28,331 bases of DNA. Source: Candidatus Cloacimonadota bacterium (GTDB taxonomy: Bacteria; Cloacimonadota; Cloacimonadia; Cloacimonadales; TCS61). The stretch spans positions 1-28,331 of the forward strand of contig JABIME010000316.1 in NCBI GenBank assembly GCA_018654125.1, read 5' to 3'. A program made the translations under genes and the position numbers. The notes beneath the pieces are model-generated. The model saw only the letters and a program-made list of their open reading frames with translations. It was not told the DNA's origin and did not search any database. Numbering within the stretch: position 1 is the stretch's first letter; every line of letters begins with the position of its first letter. Below, piece after piece: positions 10,261 through 19,224 of the stretch.

Positions 10261-11016
10261 ATGAACCAACATATTTCAGGATCAGCACAAATTGGAGAAG
10301 AAACCAAACTTGGTTTTAATTGTGTGATATTGGATGATGTAGTTATTGGAACAGGTTGCATGATTGGGCATAATGTGGTTATTCACAAAGGAAGCGTGAT
10401 TGGAAACAATGTTCGTATTGATGATAATACGATAATTGGGAAAACACCTCTAAGCTCACCTCGCAGCATTTTCAAAGTTGATCCAAATTTAAAACCTTCT
10501 AAAATTGGTGATCAATGTCAGATTGGGGCAAATGTAGTAATTTACGTACAATGTGAAATCGGAAGTAACTGTCTTATTGCAGATCTAGCCACTATAAGAG
10601 AAAATGTAACTATTGGTAATCTAAATATTATTGGAAGAAATGTATCAATAGAAAATTTTGTGACAATTGGTGAGAGATGCAAACTAGAAACTAACTGTTA
10701 TATAACTGCATATTCAAAGATCGAAGATTATTGTTTTGTTGCTCCTGCAGTTGCAACCAGTAATGATAACTACATGGCTCGAGATAAAGAACGTTTTAAT
10801 CACTTCAAAGGTATTACGATGAAAAAGGGAAGTCGTATTGGTGTTAATTCTACAATCATGCCGGGAAAAACAATTAATGAAGATAGTATGATTGCAGCAG
10901 GAAGCCTTGTAACAAAAGATGTGCCATCAAGTGAAATTTGGATGGGAAGACCTGCGAAATTAAAATCAAAAGTTAAAGATGCACAATTATTAAAGAATAA
11001 TTTGGATAAAAAATGA
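10261..11016 (+). CDS. Left-handed beta-helix (hexapeptide repeat) acyltransferase
   Basis: 251 aa; GGAGG 6 nt before the ATG. Repeated hexapeptides of the [LIV]-G-x-x-x-x type run over residues 5-145 (IGEETK, IGTGCM, IGHNVV, IGNNVR, IGDQCQ, IGSNCL, IGRNVS) and again at 185-235 (RIGVNSTIMPG, MIAAGSLVTKDVP, WMGRPAK). The C-terminal pattern resembles sugar O-/N-acetyltransferases such as the WbpD/WlbB group, which build surface polysaccharides, but this protein is longer than those. It overlaps the next gene, a polyprenyl-phosphate glycosyltransferase, by ATGA, which supports an envelope glycan role. The acceptor sugar and donor (acetyl-CoA or acyl-ACP) cannot be read from the sequence. Confidence 0.8.
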   Translation: MNQHISGSAQIGEETKLGFNCVILDDVVIGTGCMIGHNVVIHKGSVIGNNVRIDDNTIIGKTPLSSPRSIFKVDPNLKPSKIGDQCQIGANVVIYVQCEIGSNCLIADLATIRENVTIGNLNIIGRNVSIENFVTIGERCKLETNCYITAYSKIEDYCFVAPAVATSNDNYMARDKERFNHFKGITMKKGSRIGVNSTIMPGKTINEDSMIAAGSLVTKDVPSSEIWMGRPAKLKSKVKDAQLLKNNLDKK

Positions 11017-11729
11017 AAACATTAGTTATAATACCAACATATAATGAAGCTGAAAATGTTTCAGCAATCATAGATGCCGCACTAAAGCAGAAGAAGAGCA
11101 TCGATGTTCTTATCGTTGATGATAATTCACCTGACGGGACTTCCAACATTGTAAAAGAAAAACAAAAGAAAAACAAAAGAATTCATTTATTAGAACGTGA
11201 AGGAAAAATGGGACTTGGTTCGGCTTATGTAGCTGGATTTAAATTTGCACTTGATAAGGATTATGATTATATCTTCGAGATGGATGCAGATTTCTCACAC
11301 GATCCTGATGATATTCCAAGAATGTTGGATGAAATAGAAAATGCTGATTTGGTGATTGGTTCAAGATATTTAAAGGGTATCAATGTTGTAAATTGGCCTC
11401 TGCGTAGATTGATACTTAGTTTCTTTGCAGCACAATATGCTAAAGTTATAACAGGAATGAGAATTAATGATCCAACAGGCGGATTTAAATGCTTTAGAAA
11501 GGAAGTACTTGCAAGCATTGAATTGGACGATATCCTCTCAGACGGCTATTCGTTCCAAATTGAAATGAACTTTAGAACATGGGTTAAAAAATTTAGAATT
11601 AAAGAGCTTTCAATTGTTTTTACTGATAGGCGAGTTGGGCAATCTAAAATGTCTAAAAAGATAGTTCGTGAAGCTATAATTGTTGTTTGGAAATTAAAAT
11701 ATTATCAATTAAAAAAAAGGATCAAATGA
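11013..11729 (+). CDS. GT2 glycosyltransferase, polyprenol-monophosphomannose/glucose synthase type
   Basis: 238 aa; starts inside the ATGA overlap with the preceding stop. GT-A fold family 2: IIPTYNEAENV (6-16), nucleotide-site VDDNSPDGT (35-43), metal-binding DAD (91-93) in EMDADFSHDP, DPTGGFKCFR (153-162), and QSKMS (210-214). This is the layout of dolichol-/polyprenol-phosphate mannosyltransferases, which transfer a hexose from a nucleotide sugar to a lipid phosphate at the inner membrane. There is no C-terminal transmembrane domain, so it is the soluble single-domain form. Sugar specificity (mannose or glucose) is undetermined. It overlaps the downstream methyltransferase gene by ATGA, implying translational coupling. 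Confidence 0.85.
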   Translation: MKTLVIIPTYNEAENVSAIIDAALKQKKSIDVLIVDDNSPDGTSNIVKEKQKKNKRIHLLEREGKMGLGSAYVAGFKFALDKDYDYIFEMDADFSHDPDDIPRMLDEIENADLVIGSRYLKGINVVNWPLRRLILSFFAAQYAKVITGMRINDPTGGFKCFRKEVLASIELDDILSDGYSFQIEMNFRTWVKKFRIKELSIVFTDRRVGQSKMSKKIVREAIIVVWKLKYYQLKKRIK

Positions 11730-13045
11730 AAATTATAAAAGAACTTAGAATTGAAAAACTTGTATATAAAGGTCTTGGACTAGGCTTTGAAAATTCAAAT
11801 GCTGTTTTTGTTTCCAATGCTGTTCCTGGTGATGTTGTTGATGTGCAGGTATTAAGCACAAGAAGACAGGTAAGTTTTGGAAAAATTGAAAAAATAGTTA
11901 GCAAATCATCCAAAAGAATTGATGCAGATTGTGAAGTTTTTGGAAAGTGTGGAGGCTGTGACTGGCTCAATATTTCCTATGATGATCAATTAAAATATAA
12001 GCAAATGATAGTTGAAGAAATCTTTCAAAATATTGAAGTTGGAAAGATCAATGAAATTATAGATTCGGGTAAGGAACCATATAGGAATAAGAGTTTTTTC
12101 CCAGTTGCAAAAAGAGATGGGAAGCCAATTACAGGTATGTTTGAGAGTAGATCACATAATGTAATACCACACGATATTTGCAAACTTCAACCACAACTTT
12201 TTGATGATATTTGTGGAAAAATCATATCATACACAGAAGCTTCTAAGATGCAAGTTTATAATGAACGAAATCACTCAGGGAACATCCGTCATATTGGTAT
12301 CAGATATGCAGAAAAAACTAACGAAATAATTGTGATCCTTGTAACCAGAAATCGTAAAATACCTTTCTCAAAACAACTTGAAAGAATTTTGTTAGAAGCT
12401 TATCCAAATATTGTTGGAATAATACAGAATATAAATACAGAGAAAACAAATGTGATTCTTGGTGATGATGAAAAGATATTATTTGGACGTGATTATATTA
12501 TTGAGCAGATAAGAAATACGAAATTTAAACTTAACTATAAATCATTTTTCCAAGTAAATACAAAACAAGCTGAGAAAATGTACGAATTTGTAAAACAATA
12601 TATATCAGAAGATTCGAATGTTATTGATGCATATTGCGGTGTAGGTTCAATAGGAATTTATCTGGCAGATAAAGCAGCAAAAGTAATTGGAATAGAGAAC
12701 AATGTAAAAGCTGTGCAGAATGCAAAAGAAAATGCGAAACTTAATAAAATTGAGAACTGTGAATTTGTTGCTGGTTATGTAGAAACAGAATTGCAAAAAG
12801 TTCTTAAAGCTAATAAAATTGATACAATAATTTTTGATCCACCTCGCAAAGGACTTGAACAAAGAATTATCGATAGCATCCCAACCGATATAAAGAAAAT
12901 TATCTACATTAGTTGTGATCCGATGACTCAGGTTAGAGATGTAAAACTATTCATGGAAAAAGATTTTGTGCCAAAAGAGATGCAACCAGTAGATATGTTT
13001 CCGCATACATATCATATTGAGAATATAATTATTTTAGAGAGATAA
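11726..13045 (+). CDS. rlmD: 23S rRNA (uracil-5-)-methyltransferase, RlmD/RumA type
   Basis: I place the start at 11726, not at the possible upstream ATG 11687: it lies in an ATGA overlap with the preceding stop, has AAGGA upstream, and begins exactly where the TRAM domain begins, giving 439 aa. Residues about 1-60 form the TRAM RNA-binding domain. C69, C75, C78 (CEVFGKCGGC) and C152 can ligate the [4Fe-4S] cluster. DAYCGVGSIGI (about 301-311) is the SAM site, FDPPRKGLE (about 370-378) follows, and C397 in YISCDP is the catalytic cysteine. The family makes m5U in 23S rRNA from SAM; position U1939 (RlmD) is likely, but an RlmCD-like or TrmA-like substrate cannot be excluded. It has no obvious functional link to the two envelope genes upstream. 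Confidence 0.88.
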   Translation: MKIIKELRIEKLVYKGLGLGFENSNAVFVSNAVPGDVVDVQVLSTRRQVSFGKIEKIVSKSSKRIDADCEVFGKCGGCDWLNISYDDQLKYKQMIVEEIFQNIEVGKINEIIDSGKEPYRNKSFFPVAKRDGKPITGMFESRSHNVIPHDICKLQPQLFDDICGKIISYTEASKMQVYNERNHSGNIRHIGIRYAEKTNEIIVILVTRNRKIPFSKQLERILLEAYPNIVGIIQNINTEKTNVILGDDEKILFGRDYIIEQIRNTKFKLNYKSFFQVNTKQAEKMYEFVKQYISEDSNVIDAYCGVGSIGIYLADKAAKVIGIENNVKAVQNAKENAKLNKIENCEFVAGYVETELQKVLKANKIDTIIFDPPRKGLEQRIIDSIPTDIKKIIYISCDPMTQVRDVKLFMEKDFVPKEMQPVDMFPHTYHIENIIILER

Positions 13046-13049
13046 TTCC

Positions 13050-13073
13050 ATTCCCCATACAAAGGGATTTTTT
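13050..13073 (+). terminator. Possible weak terminator after the RlmD-type gene
   Basis: TCCC and GGGA form a short 4-bp stem around an 8-nt loop, followed by a run of six T just after the stop codon. The stem is short, so this is tentative. Confidence 0.35.
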
Positions 13074-13158
13074 GTAGTGACGATCATCCTTAATAGTCAA
13101 ATAAATTGTACAATTGTTAATATAGCTTGATTCATATAACAATCATATTCATATATTA

Positions 13159-13188
13159 TTGACATATTTAGATATAATAAAATTTTTG
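13159..13188 (+). promoter_or_regulatory. Probable promoter of the ileS operon
   Basis: TTGACA (13159-13164) and TTTG (13185-13188) are 20 nt apart, about 22 nt before the ATG at 13211. No T-box-like leader is visible: the space between the box and the start is too short. Confidence 0.5.
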
Positions 13189-13210
13189 AAAAAATATTTT
13201 TGAGGTGATT

Positions 13211-13468
13211 ATGTTTAAGCTTGATGAAAAACATTTAGACAAAGCAAAGGAGTTTGCGGCTCATAACAGAAAAAAGAAGAATTGCGGGTATTGTTATGAC
13301 CGAGGTTATATTGGAACTACACCAGAAAACACATTGGTATTATGCCCCAAATGTGTTGATGTAGATAAGGTAATGGAAGCATGGAAAAATTATGTAAAGG
13401 ATATTCCTGAGCTTAAAGAACAATATAGCGAGTTATTTGAGGACGAAGAAGAACAGTCTGTCGAATAA
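13211..13468 (+). CDS. Small zinc-ribbon protein of unknown function
   Basis: 85 aa from ATG 13211. The in-frame GTG at 13205 lies inside the GAGGTG ribosome-binding site, so the ATG is the better start. Two CxxC knuckles, C25GYC28 and C45PKC48, separated by 16 residues, should bind one zinc ion. A basic helix (about 8-24) precedes them and an acidic tail (FEDEEEQ) ends the protein. The CGYCYDRGYIG segment resembles single zinc knuckles of DnaJ-like proteins, but there is no J domain. It is the first gene of the run leading into ileS, 37 nt downstream, so a link to translation is possible. I do not recognise a named family. Confidence 0.75.
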   Translation: MFKLDEKHLDKAKEFAAHNRKKKNCGYCYDRGYIGTTPENTLVLCPKCVDVDKVMEAWKNYVKDIPELKEQYSELFEDEEEQSVE

Positions 13469-13505
13469 AGTTAATAAATTATGTTTGAAAATACTAGGAG
13501 AATAA

Positions 13506-16500
13506 ATGTATAGCAAAGTTGATGTAAAAGAGAAAACATCTACTCTTGAAAAGAGAATTCGAGAATATTGGGTAAAAAATAATATAGCAGTAAAGAGTGA
13601 AACAAGTCGTGATAAAGCAGAAAAATTTGTTTTTTTTGAAGGACCACCTACAGCTAATGGAATGCCGGGAATTCATCATGTAATTGCCAGAACACTAAAA
13701 GACTCAGTTTGCCGTTACAAAACGATGAAAGGATTTCAAGTAAAAAGAAAAGCTGGTTGGGATACGCACGGACTACCTGTAGAGATCGAAGTAGAAAAAC
13801 AGCTTAAACTTAAAGATAAAAAAGAAGTTGAAGCTTACGGACTTGAAAAGTTTAACCATAAATGCAGGAACTCCGTATTTTCCTATGAAAAAGAGTGGCG
13901 TGAAATGACCAAAGAGATGGGATACTGGATCGATCTTGATAATCCATATATCACACTTGAAAATGATTATATTGAGACTGTATGGTGGATTTTGAATGAT
14001 TTCTTCAAGAAGGGATTGATCTATAAAGGACATAAAATAGTGCCTTATTGCCCAAGTTGTGGTACTCCACTTTCTAGCCATGAAGTTGCACAAGGTTATA
14101 AAGAAACAGAAGATCCTTCTGTATTTGTCAAATTCAAACTGATAGATGAAGAGAATACATACTTTTTAGCTTGGACTACAACACCTTGGACGCTTATATC
14201 TAATGTTGCGCTTGTAATGCATCCTGACTCAAAATACGTTAAAATAAAACTAGAGAATGAAAGTCTGATCTTAGCAAAAGCAAGATTAGAGATCATTGAT
14301 GAAGAATACGAAATAGTTGAGGAATATAAGGGAAGTGAACTTGAACATACAGAGTATGATCAACTATTCCCATTTATAAAACCTGAAGAGAAAGCTTTTT
14401 ATGTTGGGCTTGCAGATTATGTGACAATGGATGATGGAACTGGTATTGTTCATACAGCTCCTGCATTTGGTCAGGATGATTACGACTTAGGAAAAAAATA
14501 TGGATTACCAATCATTCAGCCTGTAGATGGTGCTGGAAAATTCAATGATAAAATTACTGACTGGTCAGGTGTATTCGTTAAAGATGCCGATAAGGAGATT
14601 ATCAGAAATCTAAAAGATAGAAAATTATTGTATAAAAGAAAGCAAATAACTCATAGTTATCCTTTCTGCTGGCGATGTGACAGTCCGCTTATTTATTATG
14701 CACGTTCAAGCTGGTATATAAAAACAAGCGAATACAAGCAGCAGATGATCGATAATAATAATAAAATCAACTGGTTTCCAGATTTTGTCGGAGAAAAGCG
14801 CTTTGGTGAATGGTTAGAGAACAATATCGATTGGGCGATCTCTAGGGATAGATTTTGGGGAACACCATTAAATGTTTGGGTTTGCCCGGATTGTGGAAAA
14901 CATGAAAGTGCCGGTTCTATAAAAGAATTACGTGAAAAAGGAAAGATGCAAGATGGTTCAACTGTTCCTGAAGATATAGAATTACACAGACCATATGTGG
15001 ATGGAATAGAATTTAAATGTGAATGTGGTGGAAAGATGAAGAGAACACCAGAAGTTATTGACTGCTGGTTCGATAGTGGCGCAATGCCATTCGCGCAATG
15101 GCACTATCCGTTTGAAAATAAAGATAGATTCTTTGAAGAACTTTTCCCTGCAGATTTTATAAGTGAAGGTATCGACCAAACACGTGGCTGGTTCTACTCA
15201 TTATTAGCAATATCGACAATTCTTACAGGAGAATCTTCCTACAAAAATGTTTTAGTTAACGATCTTATTCTTGATAAAAAAGGACAAAAGATGAGTAAGA
15301 GCAAAGGCAATTCTGTTGATCCAATGAAGCTTATGGAGGAGTATGGTGCAGATGCAATCCGTTGGTATTTATTAGCAGTAAGCCCACCATGGATTCCTAC
15401 AAAGTTTGATGAACAGGGCGTTATAGAAATTGTTAATAAATTCTTTGGTACACTGAAGAATGTTTACTCATTTTATGTAACTTATGCAAATATAGATAAT
15501 TTCGATGCTGCAAAATATGAATTTAATGAGAACAAAGTTATTGAAATTGATAGGTGGATCATCTCAAAATTGAATAATCTGGTTGAAGTTGTTACGAACA
15601 GTAATGATAAATACCATCCTACAAAGAGCGTTCGAGCTATCCAGGATTTTGTGATTGATGATTTAAGTAACTGGTATGTACGTCGTTGCAGAAGAAGATA
15701 TTGGGAGATGGAACTTTCCGATAATAAGAAAGAAGCATATCTTACTTTATATCATGTATTGGTGGAAGTTTGTAAATTAATTGCTCCAGTTGCACCATAT
15801 CTTTCAGAGGAAATCTACAAGAATCTTACAGGCAAAGAAAGTGTGCATTTAGATGATTATCCAATTGGAAATAAGAAGGTAATCGATACAAAACTAGAAG
15901 AAGAAATGGATTCTGTAATTAAGCTTGTTTCATTGGGAAGAGCTGCGCGTAATGCCTGTCAGATAAAGGTTAGACAAACTCTTGGAGCGCTTTATGTTCC
16001 AGAAAAATACAAACAACTTATTGCTAGAATGGAAGACCTTATAAAAGAAGAGATCAATGTAAAAGAGATCAAGTACATTGCAGATAAAGATAGTTTTGTT
16101 ACTTATGAATTTAAGGCAAATTTCAAGGTGATGGGTCCGAAATACGGTAAGCATATTAAACGTATTGTAGCTGCTTTAGAGCAAATGGATTCAAATCATA
16201 TCGTGGAAACTCTTCATAAAAATAATGAATATTATTTAGAGATGGATGGAAGTACTTTTAAGCTTACTGAAGAAGATTTGAGCATTTCTATAAAAGATAA
16301 AGAGGGATTTGTTTTTGAATCTTATAATCAAGAGTTGTTTGTAGCCTTAGATACAGCATTGAATGATGAACTTATTGAAGAGGGACTTGCTCGTGAGCTT
16401 GTTGCCAAGATCCAGAATACTCGTAAAGATAAAGGAATGGATATCATGGATCGCATTAAAATTTTCTATGTTGGAAGCAATTTGATACAAAATGTTTTCA

Positions 16501-16655
16501 CTAAATATGCAGATTACATAAAAGCAGAAACATTATCCGATTCCTTCCATTGTTGTAAGGGTGAACAAGAAGATATGATAACATGGGATATTAACGGCAA
16601 TGAAGTATTTATGACCGTTGAAAAGAATTATATTATTAATAAGAAATATAAATAA
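13506..16655 (+). CDS. ileS: Isoleucyl-tRNA synthetase, IleRS2 (eukaryote-like) type
   Basis: 1049 aa; AGGAG upstream of the ATG. Charges tRNA-Ile with isoleucine. The ATP signature is PGIHH (54-58), i.e. GIHH instead of HIGH, with first and third positions exchanged. KMSKS is at 595-599. The editing (CP1) domain is present: TTTPWTLISN and DDGTGIVHTAPAFGQDDYDLG. Further marks are AGWDTHGLPVE, zinc-type clusters CPSCG, CPDCG and CECGG, WFDSGAMPFAQWHYP, the anticodon-binding helical domain, and a long C-terminal extension. Overall layout and the PPTANGMPG context match the IleRS2 clade associated with mupirocin resistance. It is preceded by the zinc-ribbon gene and followed after 14 nt by the DUF1015 gene. 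Confidence 0.97.
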   Translation: MYSKVDVKEKTSTLEKRIREYWVKNNIAVKSETSRDKAEKFVFFEGPPTANGMPGIHHVIARTLKDSVCRYKTMKGFQVKRKAGWDTHGLPVEIEVEKQLKLKDKKEVEAYGLEKFNHKCRNSVFSYEKEWREMTKEMGYWIDLDNPYITLENDYIETVWWILNDFFKKGLIYKGHKIVPYCPSCGTPLSSHEVAQGYKETEDPSVFVKFKLIDEENTYFLAWTTTPWTLISNVALVMHPDSKYVKIKLENESLILAKARLEIIDEEYEIVEEYKGSELEHTEYDQLFPFIKPEEKAFYVGLADYVTMDDGTGIVHTAPAFGQDDYDLGKKYGLPIIQPVDGAGKFNDKITDWSGVFVKDADKEIIRNLKDRKLLYKRKQITHSYPFCWRCDSPLIYYARSSWYIKTSEYKQQMIDNNNKINWFPDFVGEKRFGEWLENNIDWAISRDRFWGTPLNVWVCPDCGKHESAGSIKELREKGKMQDGSTVPEDIELHRPYVDGIEFKCECGGKMKRTPEVIDCWFDSGAMPFAQWHYPFENKDRFFEELFPADFISEGIDQTRGWFYSLLAISTILTGESSYKNVLVNDLILDKKGQKMSKSKGNSVDPMKLMEEYGADAIRWYLLAVSPPWIPTKFDEQGVIEIVNKFFGTLKNVYSFYVTYANIDNFDAAKYEFNENKVIEIDRWIISKLNNLVEVVTNSNDKYHPTKSVRAIQDFVIDDLSNWYVRRCRRRYWEMELSDNKKEAYLTLYHVLVEVCKLIAPVAPYLSEEIYKNLTGKESVHLDDYPIGNKKVIDTKLEEEMDSVIKLVSLGRAARNACQIKVRQTLGALYVPEKYKQLIARMEDLIKEEINVKEIKYIADKDSFVTYEFKANFKVMGPKYGKHIKRIVAALEQMDSNHIVETLHKNNEYYLEMDGSTFKLTEEDLSISIKDKEGFVFESYNQELFVALDTALNDELIEEGLARELVAKIQNTRKDKGMDIMDRIKIFYVGSNLIQNVFTKYADYIKAETLSDSFHCCKGEQEDMITWDINGNEVFMTVEKNYIINKKYK

Positions 16656-16669
16656 ACAGGAGAGAAACA

Positions 16670-17914
16670 ATGGCAAAGATCAAACCTTTTTACGGAGTAA
16701 GACCTGCCGCAGATAAAATATTAGATGTAGCATCTCCACCTTATGATGTTTTGAATTCAGCTGAAGCTAGAGAAGAAGTTAAAGGTAAACCACATAGCTT
16801 TTTGCATGTTGTAAAACCTGAAGTAGACCTTCCTGTAGATATCGATCTTTATAGTGAAGACGTGTATCAGAAAGGAAGAGAAAATCTTTATAAAATGTTA
16901 AATGAAGGTGTTCTTATTCAGGACGATAAACCTTGTTTTTATCTCTATCGTCTAGTTATGGGAGATATTGATCAAATTGGTCTGGTTGTGGGAGCATCAA
17001 TAGAAGATTACGAAAAAGGTATCATTAAGAAACATGAGCATACCAGAGCTGTAAAAGAAGCTGATAGAATTAAACATGTAGATACTTTGAACGCCAATAC
17101 AGGTCCAGTTTTCCTTACTTATCGCGCACGCAAAGACATAAATGAGATTGTTGATGAAATTATCAAAGAAAATCCACTTTATGATATAGCAACAGAAGAT
17201 GGGATCAAACATATTTTTTGGAAGATCGATCAGCAAAATGATATTGAGAAAATATTAAGTATTTTTTCTGATATAGATTTCTTGTATGTTGCAGATGGAC
17301 ATCATCGTTCGGCTTCTGGAACTAAAGTAGGGAAGACCAGAAGAGAAGCTAATTCTGCTCATACTGGAGAAGAGGAATATAATTATTTTCTTTCTGTTAT
17401 TTTCCCTGATAATCAGCTTTATATTATGGATTACAATAGAGTTGTGAAAGATATGCATGGAAATTCAGTTGAAGATTTCTTGGAAAAAGCGGCAGAAAAT
17501 TTCGATGTTAAAGTTCATAGTAAAACTGAAGGTTACAGTCCTAATAAATTGCATAATTTTGGAATGTATTTAGATGGAACTTGGTATAGTCTTACAGCCA
17601 AAGATGGTACTTTTGATGAAAATGATCCTGTGAAATCACTTGATGTTGCAATTCTTCAAGACAATCTACTAAATCCTATATTGGGAATTGGTGATCCAAG
17701 AAAAGATAAGAGAATTGATTTTGTAGGTGGAATCCGCGGTTTGGAAGAGCTATCCGGACGAGTTAATAAAGGTGAAGCTGTAGCATTCAGTATGTTCCCA
17801 ACCTCAATAGAACAGCTCATGGCAATTGCAGATGCAGACGAAGTGATGCCACCAAAATCAACATGGTTCGAACCTAAGCTTCGTTCTGGTGTAATTACTC
17901 ATTTACTGGATTAA
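16670..17914 (+). CDS. DUF1015 family protein
   Basis: 414 aa; AGGAG 7 nt before the ATG. Recognised by the N-terminus KIKPFYGVRPA with SPPYDVL (23-29), KKHEHTR (114-120), and the central ADGHHRSAS (208-216), all typical of DUF1015 proteins. The DGHHR motif resembles the core motif of ParB/Srx-fold proteins, a fold that includes serine kinases such as SerK/SbnI, so a small-molecule kinase role is conceivable but unproven. It is soluble, without a signal peptide. It lies between ileS and rimO in a tight operon (14-nt and 20-nt gaps), which suggests coexpression with translation genes rather than a shared reaction. Confidence 0.85.
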   Translation: MAKIKPFYGVRPAADKILDVASPPYDVLNSAEAREEVKGKPHSFLHVVKPEVDLPVDIDLYSEDVYQKGRENLYKMLNEGVLIQDDKPCFYLYRLVMGDIDQIGLVVGASIEDYEKGIIKKHEHTRAVKEADRIKHVDTLNANTGPVFLTYRARKDINEIVDEIIKENPLYDIATEDGIKHIFWKIDQQNDIEKILSIFSDIDFLYVADGHHRSASGTKVGKTRREANSAHTGEEEYNYFLSVIFPDNQLYIMDYNRVVKDMHGNSVEDFLEKAAENFDVKVHSKTEGYSPNKLHNFGMYLDGTWYSLTAKDGTFDENDPVKSLDVAILQDNLLNPILGIGDPRKDKRIDFVGGIRGLEELSGRVNKGEAVAFSMFPTSIEQLMAIADADEVMPPKSTWFEPKLRSGVITHLLD

Positions 17915-17934
17915 TTCGGTGTTGAGAAAGAGAA

Positions 17935-19209
17935 ATGAAAAAATTTGCAATAATTAGTTTAGGATGTTCTAAGAATCTTGTTGATAGTGAGGTTTTTGCT
18001 TATATTACTGAGACTGCTGGATATACCTTAACAGAAGAAACTATAGAAGCTGAAGTGATTATTGTGAATACATGTGGATTTATTCTTGATGCTAAAGAGG
18101 AATCTATCTCTACAATTCTAGAAGCTGCTGATCTTAAGAAATCTGGAAAATGTAGAAAATTAATTGTTACTGGTTGTCTGGTAAAAAGATATTATGATGA
18201 CATCAAAAATTCATTTCCAGAGATTGATACTGTAATCCAATTAAAGGATTTTAACGCTTTTAAAAAAATATTTGAAATAAGTTCTGCAGAAAACCGTAAA
18301 CTGCTCACACTTCCTCATTTTGGCTACTTACGCGTAAGTGACGGATGTAATAATCATTGCTCATATTGTGCAATACCCGCAATTAGGGGTCATCTTAAAA
18401 GTGTTCCAATAGAAAATTTGGTTTCCAGTACAGAAGCATTGGTTGCAAATGGTGTTCGAGAGATAATCCTTACAGCTCAAGATACTGCACAATATGGTGT
18501 TGATATCTATGGAGAACAGAAACTTCCTGAACTATTGCAAAAATTGCATGCAATAAAAAACTTAGAGTGGATAAGAATATTGTATCTGCATCCAGCTCAT
18601 ATTTCATCTGAATTGATAGATTCGATGGCTGAACTACCAAAGATTTGCAAGTATTTTGAGATTCCAATTCAACATATTAGCAACGAAATTCTTGGCAGTA
18701 TGAACAGAAAAGTTACAAAAGAAAGAATAATACAAATAATTTCTGAGATTCGTTCTAAAATGCCTGATGCAGTAGTTAGAACAACGCTAATCACTGGCTA
18801 TCCTGGTGAGACAGAAGAGAGATATATTGAGCTAAAAGACTTTGTGAAGGAATTGAAATTTGAACGATTGGGTGCATTTGCTTATTCCAAAGAAGAAGAT
18901 ACACCTGCATATGATCTTGAGCTACAAGTATCAGAAGAAATTGCAGAGCAGAGGAAAGATGAACTCATGCAGATCCAACAGAATATTTCCGAGGAATTTC
19001 TTGCTGGATTGGTTGGGAAAAAGATACAAGTAATAATTGATACAAAAAGTAAAGAAGAAGAATTTGTTTTTGAGGGTAGAAGTTATTTTGATTCACCTGA
19101 AATTGATGGAATGGTTTTAATTACAGAAGGAAAAGCAAATATAGGTGAGATCGTAAATGTTGAGATTATTGATGCTTGGGAATATGATCTTATTGGAAAA
19201 ATTGTTTAA
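17935..19209 (+). CDS. rimO: Ribosomal protein S12 methylthiotransferase RimO
   Basis: 424 aa. A radical-SAM methylthiotransferase that adds a methylthio group to a conserved aspartate of S12. The N-terminal cluster ligands are C11 (SLGCSKNLVDSE, the RimO hallmark), C47 (NTCGFI) and C81 (TGCL). The radical-SAM cluster is C138-x3-C142-x2-C145 (CNNHCSYC). The C-terminal TRAM domain follows from about residue 360. SLGCSKNLVDSE separates it from MiaB, which also usually has a different C-terminal pattern. It is separated from the DUF1015 gene by 20 nt and from trpS by 15 nt, within the same operon. Confidence 0.94.
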   Translation: MKKFAIISLGCSKNLVDSEVFAYITETAGYTLTEETIEAEVIIVNTCGFILDAKEESISTILEAADLKKSGKCRKLIVTGCLVKRYYDDIKNSFPEIDTVIQLKDFNAFKKIFEISSAENRKLLTLPHFGYLRVSDGCNNHCSYCAIPAIRGHLKSVPIENLVSSTEALVANGVREIILTAQDTAQYGVDIYGEQKLPELLQKLHAIKNLEWIRILYLHPAHISSELIDSMAELPKICKYFEIPIQHISNEILGSMNRKVTKERIIQIISEIRSKMPDAVVRTTLITGYPGETEERYIELKDFVKELKFERLGAFAYSKEEDTPAYDLELQVSEEIAEQRKDELMQIQQNISEEFLAGLVGKKIQVIIDTKSKEEEFVFEGRSYFDSPEIDGMVLITEGKANIGEIVNVEIIDAWEYDLIGKIV

Positions 19210-19224
19210 CATATTGGAGGATAA

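Noticed and set aside
11687..11725. Upstream in-frame ATG giving a 452-aa RlmD-type protein
   Set aside because: It lies inside the glycosyltransferase gene and adds 13 lysine-rich residues before the TRAM domain; the ATGA overlap start at 11726 is better supported.
13046..13205. T-box or other leader riboswitch upstream of the ileS operon
   Set aside because: The space between the promoter-like box and the first start is about 50 nt, with no T-box core or specificity hairpin.
13205..13210. GTG start for the zinc-ribbon protein
   Set aside because: The GTG is part of the GAGGTG ribosome-binding site of the ATG at 13211.
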